Shown piece by piece: positions 39,840 through 51,099 of a DNA stretch of 64,000 bases. Origin of the DNA: DASSBG01 sp035699085 (GTDB taxonomy: Bacteria > Pseudomonadota > Gammaproteobacteria > Xanthomonadales > Rhodanobacteraceae); contig DASSBG010000031.1 of assembly GCA_035699085.1 (NCBI GenBank), positions 6,151-70,150 on the forward strand, written 5' to 3'. The translations under genes and the position numbers were made by a program. The notes beneath the pieces are model-generated. The model was not told where the DNA came from. It worked only from the letters and a program-made list of their open reading frames with translations, and did no database searches. How positions within the stretch are numbered: position 1 is the stretch's first letter; every line of letters begins with the position of its first letter.

Positions 39840-40910
39840 TCAAAAATTGCCGCCATCGCCCACTGCGCTGTCACCCGCCGCGGCATCATCCTGTGCCTGC
39901 TCGCGCTGCGCGTCGAAGAACTTCTGTATCTCGAAGCACAGCTCGCGGGTGCCTTGGCGCGTAACGGCTGAAACCGCATACAGCGGCTGGCGCCAGTCCA
40001 GGCGCTGACGCACGTCCTCGACCCGCGCGGCGCATTCGGCCTCGTCCAGCAGATCGGTCTTGGTCAGCACCAGCCAGCGCGGCCGCTCCAGCAGGCGCGG
40101 GTCGAAACCTTCCAGCTCGCGCTCGATGGCGCGGACCTGCTGCACGGGATCATTGCCTTCGATCGACGCAATCTCCACCAGATGCAGCAGCAGCCGCGTG
40201 CGGGCCACGTGCTTGAGGAACTGCACGCCGAGCCCGGCACCCTCCGCAGCGCCCTCGATCAGGCCCGGGATGTCGGCAACCACGAAACTGCGCCCCGACT
40301 CGATGCGCACCACGCCAAGGTGCGGGTGCAGCGTGGTGAACGGGTAGTCCGCGACCCGCGGCGTCGCCGCCGACACGGCCCGCACGAAGGTCGACTTGCC
40401 GGCATTGGGAAAGCCCAGCAGGCCCACGTCGGCCAGCACCTTCAGCTCCAGCTTCAGCATTCGGACTTCGCCCGGCGTGCCGGGCGTCGACTGCCGCGGC
40501 GTGCGGTTCACCGAGCTTTTGAAGTGGATGTTGCCCTTGCCGCCGAGGCCGCCCTGGGCGACCTTGAGGCGCTCGTCGTGTGTGGTCAGGTCGCCGATAA
40601 CTTCGCCGGTGTCGACATTGATGACGACGGTGCCGACCGGCACGCGGATCACCAGGTCCTCGCCGCCCTTGCCGTACATCTGGCTGCCCATGCCGCCTTG
40701 GCCGCGTTGCGCGCGGAAGTGCCGCTGGTGACGGAAGTCGACCAGCGTGTTGAGGCCTTCGTCCGCGCGCAGCCAGACCGAGCCGCCGTTGCCGCCGTCG
40801 CCGCCGTCCGGCCCACCCTTGGGGATGAACTTCTCGCGCCGGAAGCTGACGCAGCCGGTTCCGCCGTCACCGGCATGGACCTCGATCGTGGCTTCGTCGA
40901 CGAATTTCAT
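39840..40910 (-). CDS. obgE: GTPase ObgE/CgtA
   Basis: A 356-residue essential GTPase that binds the 50S subunit and links ribosome assembly to the stringent response. The glycine-rich Obg domain is intact (FVDEATIEVHAGDGGTGCVS, GGPDGGDGGNGGSV). The G domain has G1 GFPNAGKS, G3 DIPGLIEGA, G4 LTKTD and G5 SAVT. The C-terminal acidic tail after KFFDAQREQAQ is short. I start at the ATG at 40910; the longer frame upstream is translated heptamer repeat. It follows rplU-rpmA on the same strand but is separated from them by about 730 bases of repeats and a terminator. Confidence 0.96.
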   Translation of the reverse strand: MKFVDEATIEVHAGDGGTGCVSFRREKFIPKGGPDGGDGGNGGSVWLRADEGLNTLVDFRHQRHFRAQRGQGGMGSQMYGKGGEDLVIRVPVGTVVINVDTGEVIGDLTTHDERLKVAQGGLGGKGNIHFKSSVNRTPRQSTPGTPGEVRMLKLELKVLADVGLLGFPNAGKSTFVRAVSAATPRVADYPFTTLHPHLGVVRIESGRSFVVADIPGLIEGAAEGAGLGVQFLKHVARTRLLLHLVEIASIEGNDPVQQVRAIERELEGFDPRLLERPRWLVLTKTDLLDEAECAARVEDVRQRLDWRQPLYAVSAVTRQGTRELCFEIQKFFDAQREQAQDDAAAGDSAVGDGGNF

Positions 40911-40919
40911 TTGTTGAGC

Positions 40920-40985
40920 CGGGAATGGGGAATGGGGAATGGGGAATGGGGAATGGGGGATGGGGGATGGGGGATGGGGAATTGG
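40920..40985. repeat. GGGAATG heptamer array upstream of obgE
   Basis: At least eight tandem units: four or so GGGAATG followed by GGGGATG-type variants. The array starts ten bases from the obgE start codon, so it lies within the obgE leader. Copy number is likely to differ between strains because the units are near-identical. Confidence 0.9.
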
Positions 40986-41127
40986 AAAAGCGGCGCGGCG
41001 CGGGCTCGGTGGCGCGCGTTGATCATGCCTGCAGCTTGAAAGCAGCTTCGCGAGCAGGGACTTTGGCCTATGGTACGGGAACGGCAGGTGCGGGAACGGC
41101 TTTACCCATTCCCGATTCCCCATTCCC

Positions 41128-41549
41128 GGCAAAAGTAGCCACCATTGCGGGTGGGATGTTGGGGTTCGCTGCGCTCACCGCCAACCTACCGCTCCGTCAC
41201 GCATCCGGCCAGCCTGGCGGCAACCGGTTCGTAGGTTGGCGGTGAGCCCAAGGCGAACCCCAACACGCCATGCCCGCGCTCGCACCGCAAACGGCGAATC
41301 GGCGCTGTGGCTTCACCCATTAGCCATTCTCCATTCCCGGCAAAAGCAACCACCATTGCGGGTGGGATGTTGGGGTTCGCTGCGCTCACCGCCAACCTAC
41401 CGCTCCGTCACGCATCCGGCCAACCTGGCGGCAACCCGTTCGTAGGTTGGCGGTGAGCCGAAGGCGAACCCCAACACGCCATGCCCGCGCTCACGCAGTA
41501 AACAGCGAATCGGCGCTGTGGCTTTACCCGATTCTCCATTCGCCATTCC
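41128..41549. repeat. Tandem duplication (2 x 211 bp) of a MITE-like palindromic element
   Basis: Two adjacent, nearly identical copies, 41128-41338 and 41339-41549. Each holds a long imperfect inverted repeat: GTTGGGGTTCGCTGCGCTCA running into CCGCCAACCTAC on one arm, and GTAGGTTGGCGGTGAGCC with GGCGAACCCCAAC on the other, around a loop of about 45 bases. Each copy ends with heptamer-derived ATTCTCCATTCCCG. Together with 40911-41127 this fills the 730-base obgE-rpmA gap. No transposase or gene is present. Confidence 0.85.
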
Positions 41550-41564
41550 CGCCTTCACACATAC

Positions 41565-41588
41565 AAAACCCCGCCGCAGCGGGGTCTT
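41565..41588 (-). terminator. Rho-independent terminator of rplU-rpmA
   Basis: On the minus strand the stem ACCCCGC / GCGGGGT with loop TGCG is followed by TTTGTATG. It lies 57 bases past the rpmA stop and should end the rplU-rpmA transcript before the repeat region, leaving obgE with its own promoter. Confidence 0.8.
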
Positions 41589-41644
41589 GTCGCGGCGGCG
41601 TCGCGGCGTCGCGGCGTGCGCGGCGCCCGCCGTTGCGGTTGCGA

Positions 41645-41902
41645 TCAGTCCTGGACGACGTCGACGAACTTGCGGCCTTTGGGGCCGCGGGTCGCGAAGG
41701 CGACCTTGCCGTCCACCAGCGCGAACAGCGTGTGGTCGCGGCCCAGGCCGACGCCGCTGCCTGCGTGGAAACGGGTGCCGCGCTGGCGCACGATGATGTT
41801 GCCAGCGTCAACGCTCTGGCCGCCGTAGATCTTGACGCCCAGGTACTTCGGATTGGAGTCGCGGCCGTTGCGGGTCGAGCCGCCTGCCTTTTTGTGTGCC
41901 AT
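41645..41902 (-). CDS. rpmA: 50S ribosomal protein L27
   Basis: An 85-residue ribosomal protein with the diagnostic N-terminus MAHKKAGGSTRNGRDSNPKY, whose tail reaches toward the peptidyl-transferase centre. RQRGTRFHAGSGVGLGRDHT and GPKGRKFVDV complete the family pattern. It lies six bases after rplU, and the two are cotranscribed in nearly all bacteria. Confidence 0.98.
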   Translation of the reverse strand: MAHKKAGGSTRNGRDSNPKYLGVKIYGGQSVDAGNIIVRQRGTRFHAGSGVGLGRDHTLFALVDGKVAFATRGPKGRKFVDVVQD

Positions 41903-41908
41903 GGCTGC

Positions 41909-42247
41909 TCAGCCCTCGCTCTTGGTTTTCTTGGATGCGCCGGCGATGCCGGTGATCTCGATTTCGGTGTAATGCTGGCGGTGGCCCATCTGCTTGCGAT
42001 GGTGCTTGCGCCGGCGGAACTTGATGATGCGCACCTTGTCGGCACGGCCGTGGGCGCGCACCTTGGCGCTGACCAGGGCACCTTCGATGACGGGCGCGCC
42101 GATGGTGAAGTTCTCGCCGTCGCCCAGCATCAGCACCTGGTCGAACTGGACCGTGGAGTCCACGTCGGCGGGCAGCTTCTCCACGCGCAGGTACTCGCCC
42201 TGCATCACGCGGTATTGCTTGCCGCCGGTCTTGATGATCGCGTACAT
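41909..42247 (-). CDS. rplU: 50S ribosomal protein L21
   Basis: A 112-residue ribosomal protein: MYAIIKTGGKQYRVMQGEYL, FDQVLMLGDGENFTIGAP and the rRNA-binding FRRRKHHRKQMGHRQHYT are diagnostic. It ends with a short lysine-rich extension (GASKKTKSEG). The ATG at 42247 is the conserved start; the open frame extends upstream only through GC-rich non-coding DNA. It is the first gene of the L21-L27 operon. Confidence 0.98.
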   Translation of the reverse strand: MYAIIKTGGKQYRVMQGEYLRVEKLPADVDSTVQFDQVLMLGDGENFTIGAPVIEGALVSAKVRAHGRADKVRIIKFRRRKHHRKQMGHRQHYTEIEITGIAGASKKTKSEG

Positions 42248-42344
42248 GGTTGACCCTTCTGTCGTTATTCTTTGGGGTGGAACGGAGTGAAGCCCGGAAT
42301 TGTAGCAGTGGCGGGCTGTGTCGGTCAATCTTGTGCGGGGACGG

Positions 42345-42506
42345 GGGATGGGGACCGGGGACCGGGGCGCTGCGACCGGCGCGCGCCGCATCCGCTGCGT
42401 TTGCCGGCCGCAATCCATTGGCGCCACAGGTCTTCCGGCGAAACCACGGGACGCCGCGCTGCGTCGCTTCCACCGGTCCCCGGTCCCTGGTCCCCGGTCC
42501 CCATCA
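42345..42506. repeat. GGGACCG-type heptamers in the rplU-uvrA gap
   Basis: Two short runs of the unit GGGACCG: about 42345-42367 on the plus strand and, inverted, about 42474-42506. They lie in the 308-base gap between the divergent genes rplU and uvrA. TATAGT at about 42524-42529 is a possible uvrA -10. Confidence 0.75.
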
Positions 42507-42555
42507 AGCTGTTCCACCCTTGCTATAGTCGCCGGTTTCCCCCATCTACCGGGCG

Positions 42556-45437
<2,882 letters not shown>

Positions 45438-45441
<4 letters not shown>

Positions 45442-46136
45442 ACAACGACGACAAGGCCAACGACGCCGGCGACAGGAAGCCGGCCAAAAAGCGCGCCACG
45501 CGCAAGGCCGCTCCGGCAAGGAAGCTGGCGCGCAAATCGGCCGGCACGACCGGGACCGCTGGCGCCGGCAAGGCGGCCAGCAGCAAGCGCGCGGCGAGCG
45601 CTCGGCCAGCGGCGCGCGCAGCGCCGGCGCCGGCGGACGACGAGCGTACCGAGCATCGGGCAGGTTCGCCGGCCGCGGCAACCGCGCGCAAGGCCACAGC
45701 CAGCGACGGCGGGCTGCAGGCGCTGTTCGTAGCCACCATCGTGGTGCGCTGGCGCGACCTCGACGCCTTCAACCATGTCAACAACTCGACCTTCCTCACC
45801 TACCTCGAGGAAGCGCGCCTGCAGTGGCTTCGGCACGTGCCGGGCACCTGGTTCGACGACCACTCCATGCCGGTGCTGGCTGCCAGCACGGTCAACTACC
45901 GGCAGCCGATCGCCTGGCCGGCCACGGTGCACGTGCAGCTCGGCTGCCAGCGCCTCGGCAGCTCGTCCATGACCATCGGCCACCGCATTGTCGACGCCGA
46001 GGATTCCAGCCGCCTGTACAGCGACGGCCACGTCGTCATGGTGTGGATGGACCCGGCCACCGGCACGCCGGTCGAACTGCCACCTGCGATCCGTGACGCC
46101 GTTGCCCACGCCAGCGAGGAACATCAGCATGAATGA
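45438..46136 (+). CDS. Hotdog-fold acyl-CoA thioesterase with histone H1-like N-terminal tail
   Basis: A 232-residue protein with two unlike parts. Residues 1 to about 92 are Lys/Ala/Arg-rich, low complexity (KPAKKRATRKAAPARKLARK and similar), like the tails of AlgP or histone H1-type bacterial proteins. Residues about 96-225 form a YbgC/FadM-type 4HBT thioesterase: VVRWRDLDAFNHVNNSTFLT carries the active-site aspartate, then EEARLQWL and PVLAASTVNYRQPI. It should hydrolyse acyl-CoA esters. The tail could bind DNA or RNA. The start overlaps uvrA (ATGA), and the stop region overlaps the next gene by 8 bases. Confidence 0.88.
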
Positions 46137-46866
46137 CATCCCGACCCCAAACCTGCCGCAGGCGCTGCTGTTGCTGGCGCTGGACGACGACAAGGGCAGC
46201 GTGCTCGGCGCCGCCGCGATGGGCCTGGACTTCGGCCTCGCCGGCACCGCGGTGATGGAGCTGGCGCTTGCAGGCCGCATCACGACCGACGACGACAAGT
46301 TCACCGTCATCGACGACCGCGCCACCGGCTCGCCGGTTCTCGATGCCGTCCTCGCCGCCCTGGCGGCCAAACCGGGCAAGCGCCTGCGCCCCTGGGTGCA
46401 GCATCTGCCGCAGGCCTGCCATCTGCGCCAGACGCTGCTCGACGGCCTGGTCGCCGAGGGCACGCTGGCGCGGCGCGACCAGCGCATCCTCTGGATTTTC
46501 CACGCCACCCGTTACCCGGAGCGCGACGGCGCCATGGAACATGACCTGCGCGCGCGCATGGACGCCGTGCTGCTGCACGACCAGCCCGCCGATGCGCGCA
46601 CCCGCCTGCTGATCGAGGCGGCGCACAGTTGCCACCTGCTCGACGCGCTCTACCCGCGCGCGCAGCACAAGGCCGTGCACGCGCGGCTCAAGGCCTTGCA
46701 AAGCCTGCCCGATGCCTGCGCCAGCGCCATTGGCCAGGTGCTGCAGGCGCAGCAGGCGCAGCAGGCGGCGATCGTCGCGGTGATCTGCGCCTCGACCGTG
46801 GCGGCCACCGCGGCGGCCACCAGTGCGGCCACCGCAGCCTGTGCCGCCAGTGCCGCTTCCTGCTGA
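46129..46866 (+). CDS. GPP34 (GOLPH3-like) domain protein
   Basis: A 245-residue protein matching the GPP34 family: LPQALLLLALDDDKGSV, then LDFGLAGTAVMELALAGRI, and the helical hairpin LRQTLLDGLVAEGTLARRDQ. Eukaryotic GOLPH3 binds phosphatidylinositol-4-phosphate at the Golgi. Bacterial homologs are best known from actinobacteria and their role is unknown. The last 40 or so residues are an extreme Ala/Ser/Thr tail (VAATAAATSAATAACAASAA), perhaps a membrane-lying helix. It overlaps the thioesterase by 8 bases and is the third gene of the uvrA operon. A peripheral membrane location is inference. Confidence 0.85.
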   Translation: MNDIPTPNLPQALLLLALDDDKGSVLGAAAMGLDFGLAGTAVMELALAGRITTDDDKFTVIDDRATGSPVLDAVLAALAAKPGKRLRPWVQHLPQACHLRQTLLDGLVAEGTLARRDQRILWIFHATRYPERDGAMEHDLRARMDAVLLHDQPADARTRLLIEAAHSCHLLDALYPRAQHKAVHARLKALQSLPDACASAIGQVLQAQQAQQAAIVAVICASTVAATAAATSAATAACAASAASC

Positions 46867-46935
46867 GGTTGCGGCGCGTCCTCAGCCAGCGGGAGCGCGT
46901 GGCATGCGCTGAACGAGCCGTTCAGCCAGCGGCCT

Positions 46936-46941
46936 TATGAT
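46936..46941 (+). promoter_or_regulatory. Possible -10 element of the DUF4139 gene
   Basis: TATGAT stands out in GC-rich DNA 30 bases before the ATG at 46972. ACGGAG, about seven bases before the ATG, is the likely ribosome site. No clear -35 is visible. Confidence 0.4.
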
Positions 46942-46971
46942 GGCGGGCAGCATTCGCCAACGGAGATCGCC

Positions 46972-48414
46972 ATGTCGCGCCTTTCCCTGACTGCCGTCGC
47001 CGCCGCCGTGCTCGCCGCCACCGCCGTTCCGGCGCTCGCCGCAGCGGCACCGGCGCCACTGGCGCTTACCATCTACCGCAGCGACGACAGCCAGCTTTAC
47101 GCCAACGGTGCCGGCGAGATTGGCGCCGGCTACGCCACGGTGCACGAGCGCCGCAGAGTGCACCTCGCCGGTGGAATGCAAACCGTCGCCATCGACGGCC
47201 TGCCGACCGCGCTCGACGCCGAAGCGCTCAACCTAAGCTTCGACGATGCGGCCGGCGTGCAGATGCTCGGCCAGCGCCTGCTGTGGCCGGGCAATGGTGC
47301 GCTGGGCGCCGATGTCGGCCGCAAGCTTACTGTCTTCGGCGCCGGCGGCAACACGCTGGCGCAGGGCACGCTGGTGGCCGCCGGTGCCGGCGGGCTGACC
47401 ATCGCCGACCCTGTCCGCGGCACCATGCTGGTGCGCGATTACGCCGCCATTGCCCTGCCCGGCAACCAGCCGCGCAGCGGCGCCACGCTTCAGGTGTCGC
47501 TGCAGACACAGCGTGCCGGTGACGCTGCGGCGCAACTCGACTACGTCACCGCCGGCCTCGGCTGGCGCGCCGCCTACACCGGCGTAATGGATGACAGCGG
47601 CGCAGAGTGCCGGCTGCGATTCAGCGCCGATGCCAGCATCGGCAACCGCAGCGGCCGCGATTGGCAAGACGCCAGCCTGAAGCTGGTCGCCGGGCAGCCC
47701 AACTTCGCCAAGCCCTCGGCACCACGACCGATGATGATGGCCAAGGCCGTGGCCTATTCGGAAGCCGCCCCGGCACAAGCCAGCATGGGCGACTACCGCA
47801 GCTACACGTTGCAGGCGCCGGTCGACCTGGCGAACGGCAGCGTGACGCAGGTGCCGCTGTACCCGTCGCGCAGCGTCGCCTGCCAACGCACCTGGCTGTA
47901 CGAGAACGGCAGCAGCTGGACGCCGCCGCGGCCGATGCTGTCGCGCGACTTCAACCGTGGCGGCGAACGGGTCAGCAGCGAGCTGTCGTTCAAGGCCTTC
48001 GACGCCCTGCCCGCCGGTTACCTGCGCGTGCTCGGCACGTTCGGCGGCCAGCGCGAGTTTCTCGGCGAGGCGCGCATCGACGACACGCCGAAGGGCCAGC
48101 CGGTCAGCGTGACGCTCGGTCAGGCCTTCGACTTGCGCGGCAGCCGCGAGCGCAGCAGCTTCGACCTGGACAAGGCGGCGCACACGCTGCAGGAAGGCTG
48201 GCACATCCAGCTCAGCAACGCCGGCGACACGGCACGCACGGTCACGGTGCGCGAACATCCCGATCGCTGGCGCAACTGGACGCTGGTGTCGTCGAGCAAC
48301 AAACCGGCCAAGCGCAGCACCGACACCATCGACTTCAAGGTGAGGGTGCCGGCGCACGGCTCGGGCCAGCTCGACTACGTCATCCGCTACCAGTGGACCG
48401 CGGATGATGAGTAG
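46972..48414 (+). CDS. Exported DUF4139 domain protein
   Basis: A 480-residue secreted protein. The signal peptide is MSRLSLTAVAAAVLAATAVP with a cleavage site near ALAAAAP. The mature part is beta-rich and matches DUF4139 (mucoidy inhibitor A-like) proteins: LTIYRSDDSQLY, AQLDYVTAGLGWRAAYTGVM, DWQDASLKLVAGQPN, SYTLQAPVDLANGSVTQVPL, and the end GSGQLDYVIRYQW. Some family members are linked to cell-envelope or mucoidy traits; biochemistry is unknown. It stands alone, followed by repeat DNA. Confidence 0.85.
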   Translation: MSRLSLTAVAAAVLAATAVPALAAAAPAPLALTIYRSDDSQLYANGAGEIGAGYATVHERRRVHLAGGMQTVAIDGLPTALDAEALNLSFDDAAGVQMLGQRLLWPGNGALGADVGRKLTVFGAGGNTLAQGTLVAAGAGGLTIADPVRGTMLVRDYAAIALPGNQPRSGATLQVSLQTQRAGDAAAQLDYVTAGLGWRAAYTGVMDDSGAECRLRFSADASIGNRSGRDWQDASLKLVAGQPNFAKPSAPRPMMMAKAVAYSEAAPAQASMGDYRSYTLQAPVDLANGSVTQVPLYPSRSVACQRTWLYENGSSWTPPRPMLSRDFNRGGERVSSELSFKAFDALPAGYLRVLGTFGGQREFLGEARIDDTPKGQPVSVTLGQAFDLRGSRERSSFDLDKAAHTLQEGWHIQLSNAGDTARTVTVREHPDRWRNWTLVSSSNKPAKRSTDTIDFKVRVPAHGSGQLDYVIRYQWTADDE

Positions 48415-48786
48415 ACCGCCATTCCAACGCCCGTCATTCCGGGGCCGCGCGCAGCGCGGAACCCGGAATCTTCTTCACGGCTGCGTGGAGGCGGCGTTGG
48501 TGGTGATTGACGATTGGTGAAAATTGGCGCAAGCAATACCGGAGACGGCAAGCTGGCGGTGAACCGCAGGCGAACCCGACAGTCGTAGCGCCAGACTGTA
48601 GCGGCCCAGCGCCGCACCACCGCCGCGGTCATTCCGGCGCCTTCAGCCCGGCTGCGCCGTCTCGCTTCGCTTGCCCGGGCTCGACTTCATAATTGCGGCC
48701 AGTTGAAAGAAGATTCCGGGTTCTGCCTTCGGCAGCCCCGGAATGACGGTATGGTAGAGAGCGCCAACCGCTCACCGCACCAGATC
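48415..48786. repeat. Intergenic repeats of the GTCATTCCGG family
   Basis: About 370 bases. Copies of the interspersed element lie at 48433-48482 (GTCATTCCGGGGCCGCGCGC to GGAATCTTCTTCA), at about 48628 (GTCATTCCGGCG) and, inverted, at about 48708-48750 (GATTCCGGGTTCTGCCTTCG to CCGGAATGACGG). A fragment of the GGCGGTGA...GGCGAACC repeat lies at about 48555-48575. No gene is seen. Confidence 0.7.
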
Positions 48787-49563
48787 ATGCTCGAACGTCA
48801 CCTCCACGACCACATCCTGCAGCTGCGCATGGCGCGGCCGCCGGTCAACGCGCTCGACCCGACCCTGGTGGCGATGCTGCGCCAGGCAATCGAGGAAGCC
48901 CCCGCGCAGGGCGCACGCGGCCTGCTGCTGGCCGGCAGCCCCGGGCTGTTCTCGGCCGGGCTCGACATTCCGGTGCTGCTGCGCCTGGACCGACCGGCGA
49001 TGGCGCAGTTCTGGCGCGACTTCTTCGGTCTCTGCGGCGCGCTGGCGCGTTCGCCGATTCCGGCGGTCGCGGCCATCGGCGGCCACAGCCCGGCCGGCGG
49101 CGCCGTCCTCGGCCTGTTTTGCGACTACCGGGTGATGGCACGCGGCGAATTCCGCATCGGCCTCAACGAGGTGCAGGTCGGCCTCAGCGTGCCCGAGCCG
49201 ATCCAGCAGGCCTTGCGCCGGCTGGTCGGCACCTACCGCGCCGAGCGCCTGCTGGTGGCCGGTTCGATGCTCGACCCGCTGGAGGCGCATGCGGTCGGCC
49301 TGGTCGACGAACTGGCCGAAGCCGAGCACGTCGAGACCCGCGCCCGCGCCTGGTTGGAGGGCGTGCTGGCGCTGCCGACGCAGGCCATGACCACCACCCG
49401 CGCCATGGCCCGCGCCGACCTCGCCGCCAGCTTCGCCGACCTCGACGCGCTGCCGGTCGAGTCCTTCCTCGACGTCTGGTTCGGCGCCGAGGCCCAGTCG
49501 ACCCTGCATGCCCTCGTCGCGCGTTTGAAGGGGACCGGGGACCGGGGACCAGGGACCGGGTAA
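48787..49563 (+). CDS. Enoyl-CoA hydratase/isomerase family protein, C-terminus encoded by a heptamer array
   Basis: A 258-residue crotonase-fold protein. The oxyanion-hole segments are LFSAGLDIPVLL and GGHSPAGGAVLGLFCDYRVM. The pattern resembles delta3-delta2-enoyl-CoA isomerase or short mitochondrial-type members more than classic hydratase: only the glutamate at LNEVQVGLSVPEP is clear, and the first hydratase glutamate position is occupied by Gly/Ala. The last residues, KGTGDRGPGTG, are translated from a GGGACCG heptamer array that also supplies the TAA stop. Any change in repeat number would change the C-terminus. Confidence 0.85.
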   Translation: MLERHLHDHILQLRMARPPVNALDPTLVAMLRQAIEEAPAQGARGLLLAGSPGLFSAGLDIPVLLRLDRPAMAQFWRDFFGLCGALARSPIPAVAAIGGHSPAGGAVLGLFCDYRVMARGEFRIGLNEVQVGLSVPEPIQQALRRLVGTYRAERLLVAGSMLDPLEAHAVGLVDELAEAEHVETRARAWLEGVLALPTQAMTTTRAMARADLAASFADLDALPVESFLDVWFGAEAQSTLHALVARLKGTGDRGPGTG

Positions 49564-50007
49564 AGCGACAGTCTGTCGCTTGGCCGGTGTCCGCCACCCT
49601 ACGTCGGCGCTGTTTTGGTTGCCGAAGGCAGCACAGGCTGGATCGCCCAAATCCCCTTGCGGCGCGGCGGGCGGGTTGAGGAATGGCCCGAAGGTGGCCG
49701 GCATGGATGCCGGCCAGGTGTTCGCCGGTGCAGGGACGCACCGTCGAAAAGCCCCGCAACCCGCACGACCTTGTGAGGCAAAGCCTCGCAAGGCGCGCTG
49801 CCGGGGTGCCCTCTCTTTTGGTTACTTTTCTCTGGGCAAGCAGAGAAAAGTGACTCGCGCGAAGCGCGACCGCTTCGCGGCGGCAACCGAGATTGCGAAC
49901 TCAAGCTGGCCAGCGCACACAAGGCATCGGTCGGTGACGGTGCGCGACGTCACCGCGCAGGCGGCCGCGTTACCATGGCCGGTCCAGCCACCACCACGAG
50001 ACATGCC
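49564..50007. repeat. Intergenic region with a hairpin repeat (CTTTTGGTTACTTTTCTCTG type)
   Basis: About 440 bases without a gene. At 49822-49855 lies GTTACTTTTCTCTG / CAGAGAAAAGTGAC with loop GGCAAG, a stem of 14 bp with one mismatch, preceded by TCTCTTTTG. This is a common interspersed element in beta/gamma-proteobacteria. Smaller hairpins (GTGAGGCAAAGCCTCGC at about 49771, GGCCGGCATGGATGCCGGCC at about 49696) lie upstream. Confidence 0.65.
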
Positions 50008-50790
50008 ATGGCTTTCCGCACCCTCGCCAGCGCCGACGACGGCGCCATCCGCACGCTCACGATCCAGCGCCCCGACAAGCTCAATGCGCTGAACCGCGAA
50101 ACGCTGATGGAACTCGGCATTGCCTTTGCGCAGGCGCGCGAGGACGATGCGATCCGCGTGGTTGTGCTGGCCGGCAGCGGCGACAAGGCCTTCGTCGCCG
50201 GCGCCGACATCAGCGAACTGGCCGAGCTGACGCCGGCCCAGGCACAGGCATTTTCCCGCGCCGGCCAGCGGCTGATGCTCAACATCGAGCAGCTCGGCAA
50301 GCCGGTGATCGCGCGCATCCAGGGCTTCGCCCTGGGTGGCGGCATGGAACTGGCGATGGCGTGTCACCTGCGCATCGCCAGCGAGCGGGCCCGCTTCGGC
50401 CAACCCGAGGTCAGCCTCGGCCTGATTCCCGGCTTCGGCGGTACCCAGCGCCTGCTGCGGCTGGCGGGCCGCGGCGCCGCGCTGGAGCTGTGCCTGGAAG
50501 GCCAGCCGATCGACGCGGCGCGCGCGCAGGTGCTCGGTATCGTCAACCGCGTGGTGCCGGCCGAGCAGCTCGACGACGAGGTGCGCGCCACGGCCGAACG
50601 GCTGGCCGCGTTGTCGCCCGCCTCGCTGGCCGCGGTGCTGGATTGCGTGCTGCGCGGCAGCGAAGGTGGCATCGAGTCGGGGCTGCGCTTCGAGACCCAG
50701 GCCTTCGCCCTGCTGTTCGCCGGTGACGACATGCGCGAAGGCACCCGCGCCTTCCTCGAACGCCGCAAGCCAAATTTCGGCCAGCGGTGA
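50008..50790 (+). CDS. Enoyl-CoA hydratase
   Basis: A 260-residue enoyl-CoA hydratase of fatty-acid or amino-acid catabolism, adding water to trans-2-enoyl-CoA. Both catalytic glutamates are in place: ALGGGMELAMAC and FGQPEVSLGLIPGFGG. The oxyanion hole is AFVAGADI and GFALGGG. The start at 50008 (MAFRTLASADD) follows family length; an earlier in-frame codon at 49975 is possible. It is a distant paralog of the preceding gene but is fully equipped for catalysis. The following DNA is a GGTGAGC heptamer array that begins a few bases after the stop. Confidence 0.93.
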   Translation: MAFRTLASADDGAIRTLTIQRPDKLNALNRETLMELGIAFAQAREDDAIRVVVLAGSGDKAFVAGADISELAELTPAQAQAFSRAGQRLMLNIEQLGKPVIARIQGFALGGGMELAMACHLRIASERARFGQPEVSLGLIPGFGGTQRLLRLAGRGAALELCLEGQPIDAARAQVLGIVNRVVPAEQLDDEVRATAERLAALSPASLAAVLDCVLRGSEGGIESGLRFETQAFALLFAGDDMREGTRAFLERRKPNFGQR

Positions 50791-51099
50791 GCGGTAAGTG
50801 GTGAGCGGTAAGCGGAAAGCGGTAAGCGGTAAGCGGTGAGCAGTAAGCGGTGAGCGGTGAGCGGTAAGTGGTAAGCGGTGAGCGGTGAGCGGTGATTACC
50901 GTAGGCCGGATCCAACCGCCGCAGGACCCGGCGGCCGAGCTTTGGTCAGCGGCGATCGGTGAGCCAAGCGGGCCCGCCGCCGCCGCGGGTGGGCGCTGGC
51001 GCGCCGTTGTTGGGGTTCGCTTCGCTCACCGCCAACCTACGTCCCGGCGATGCCAAACCGCAGGCCATTTGGAACGATGTCCGGTCCCCGGTCCCCAAA
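50791..51099. repeat. Long GGTGAGC-type heptamer array and MITE fragment
   Basis: From 50784 to about 50895 runs the longest array of the unit GGTGAGC with GGTAAGC/GGTAAGT variants (about 16 units). At 51008-51041 lies a single arm of the MITE-like element (GTTGGGGTTCGCTTCGCTCA, CCGCCAACCTAC), and at about 51080-51098 a short GGGACCG-type run. No gene is seen. Confidence 0.85.

Noticed and set aside
40920..40985. CRISPR-like regular repeats upstream of obgE
   Set aside because: Units are 7 bases without unique spacers, so these are simple tandem repeats. No cas genes are present anywhere in the window.
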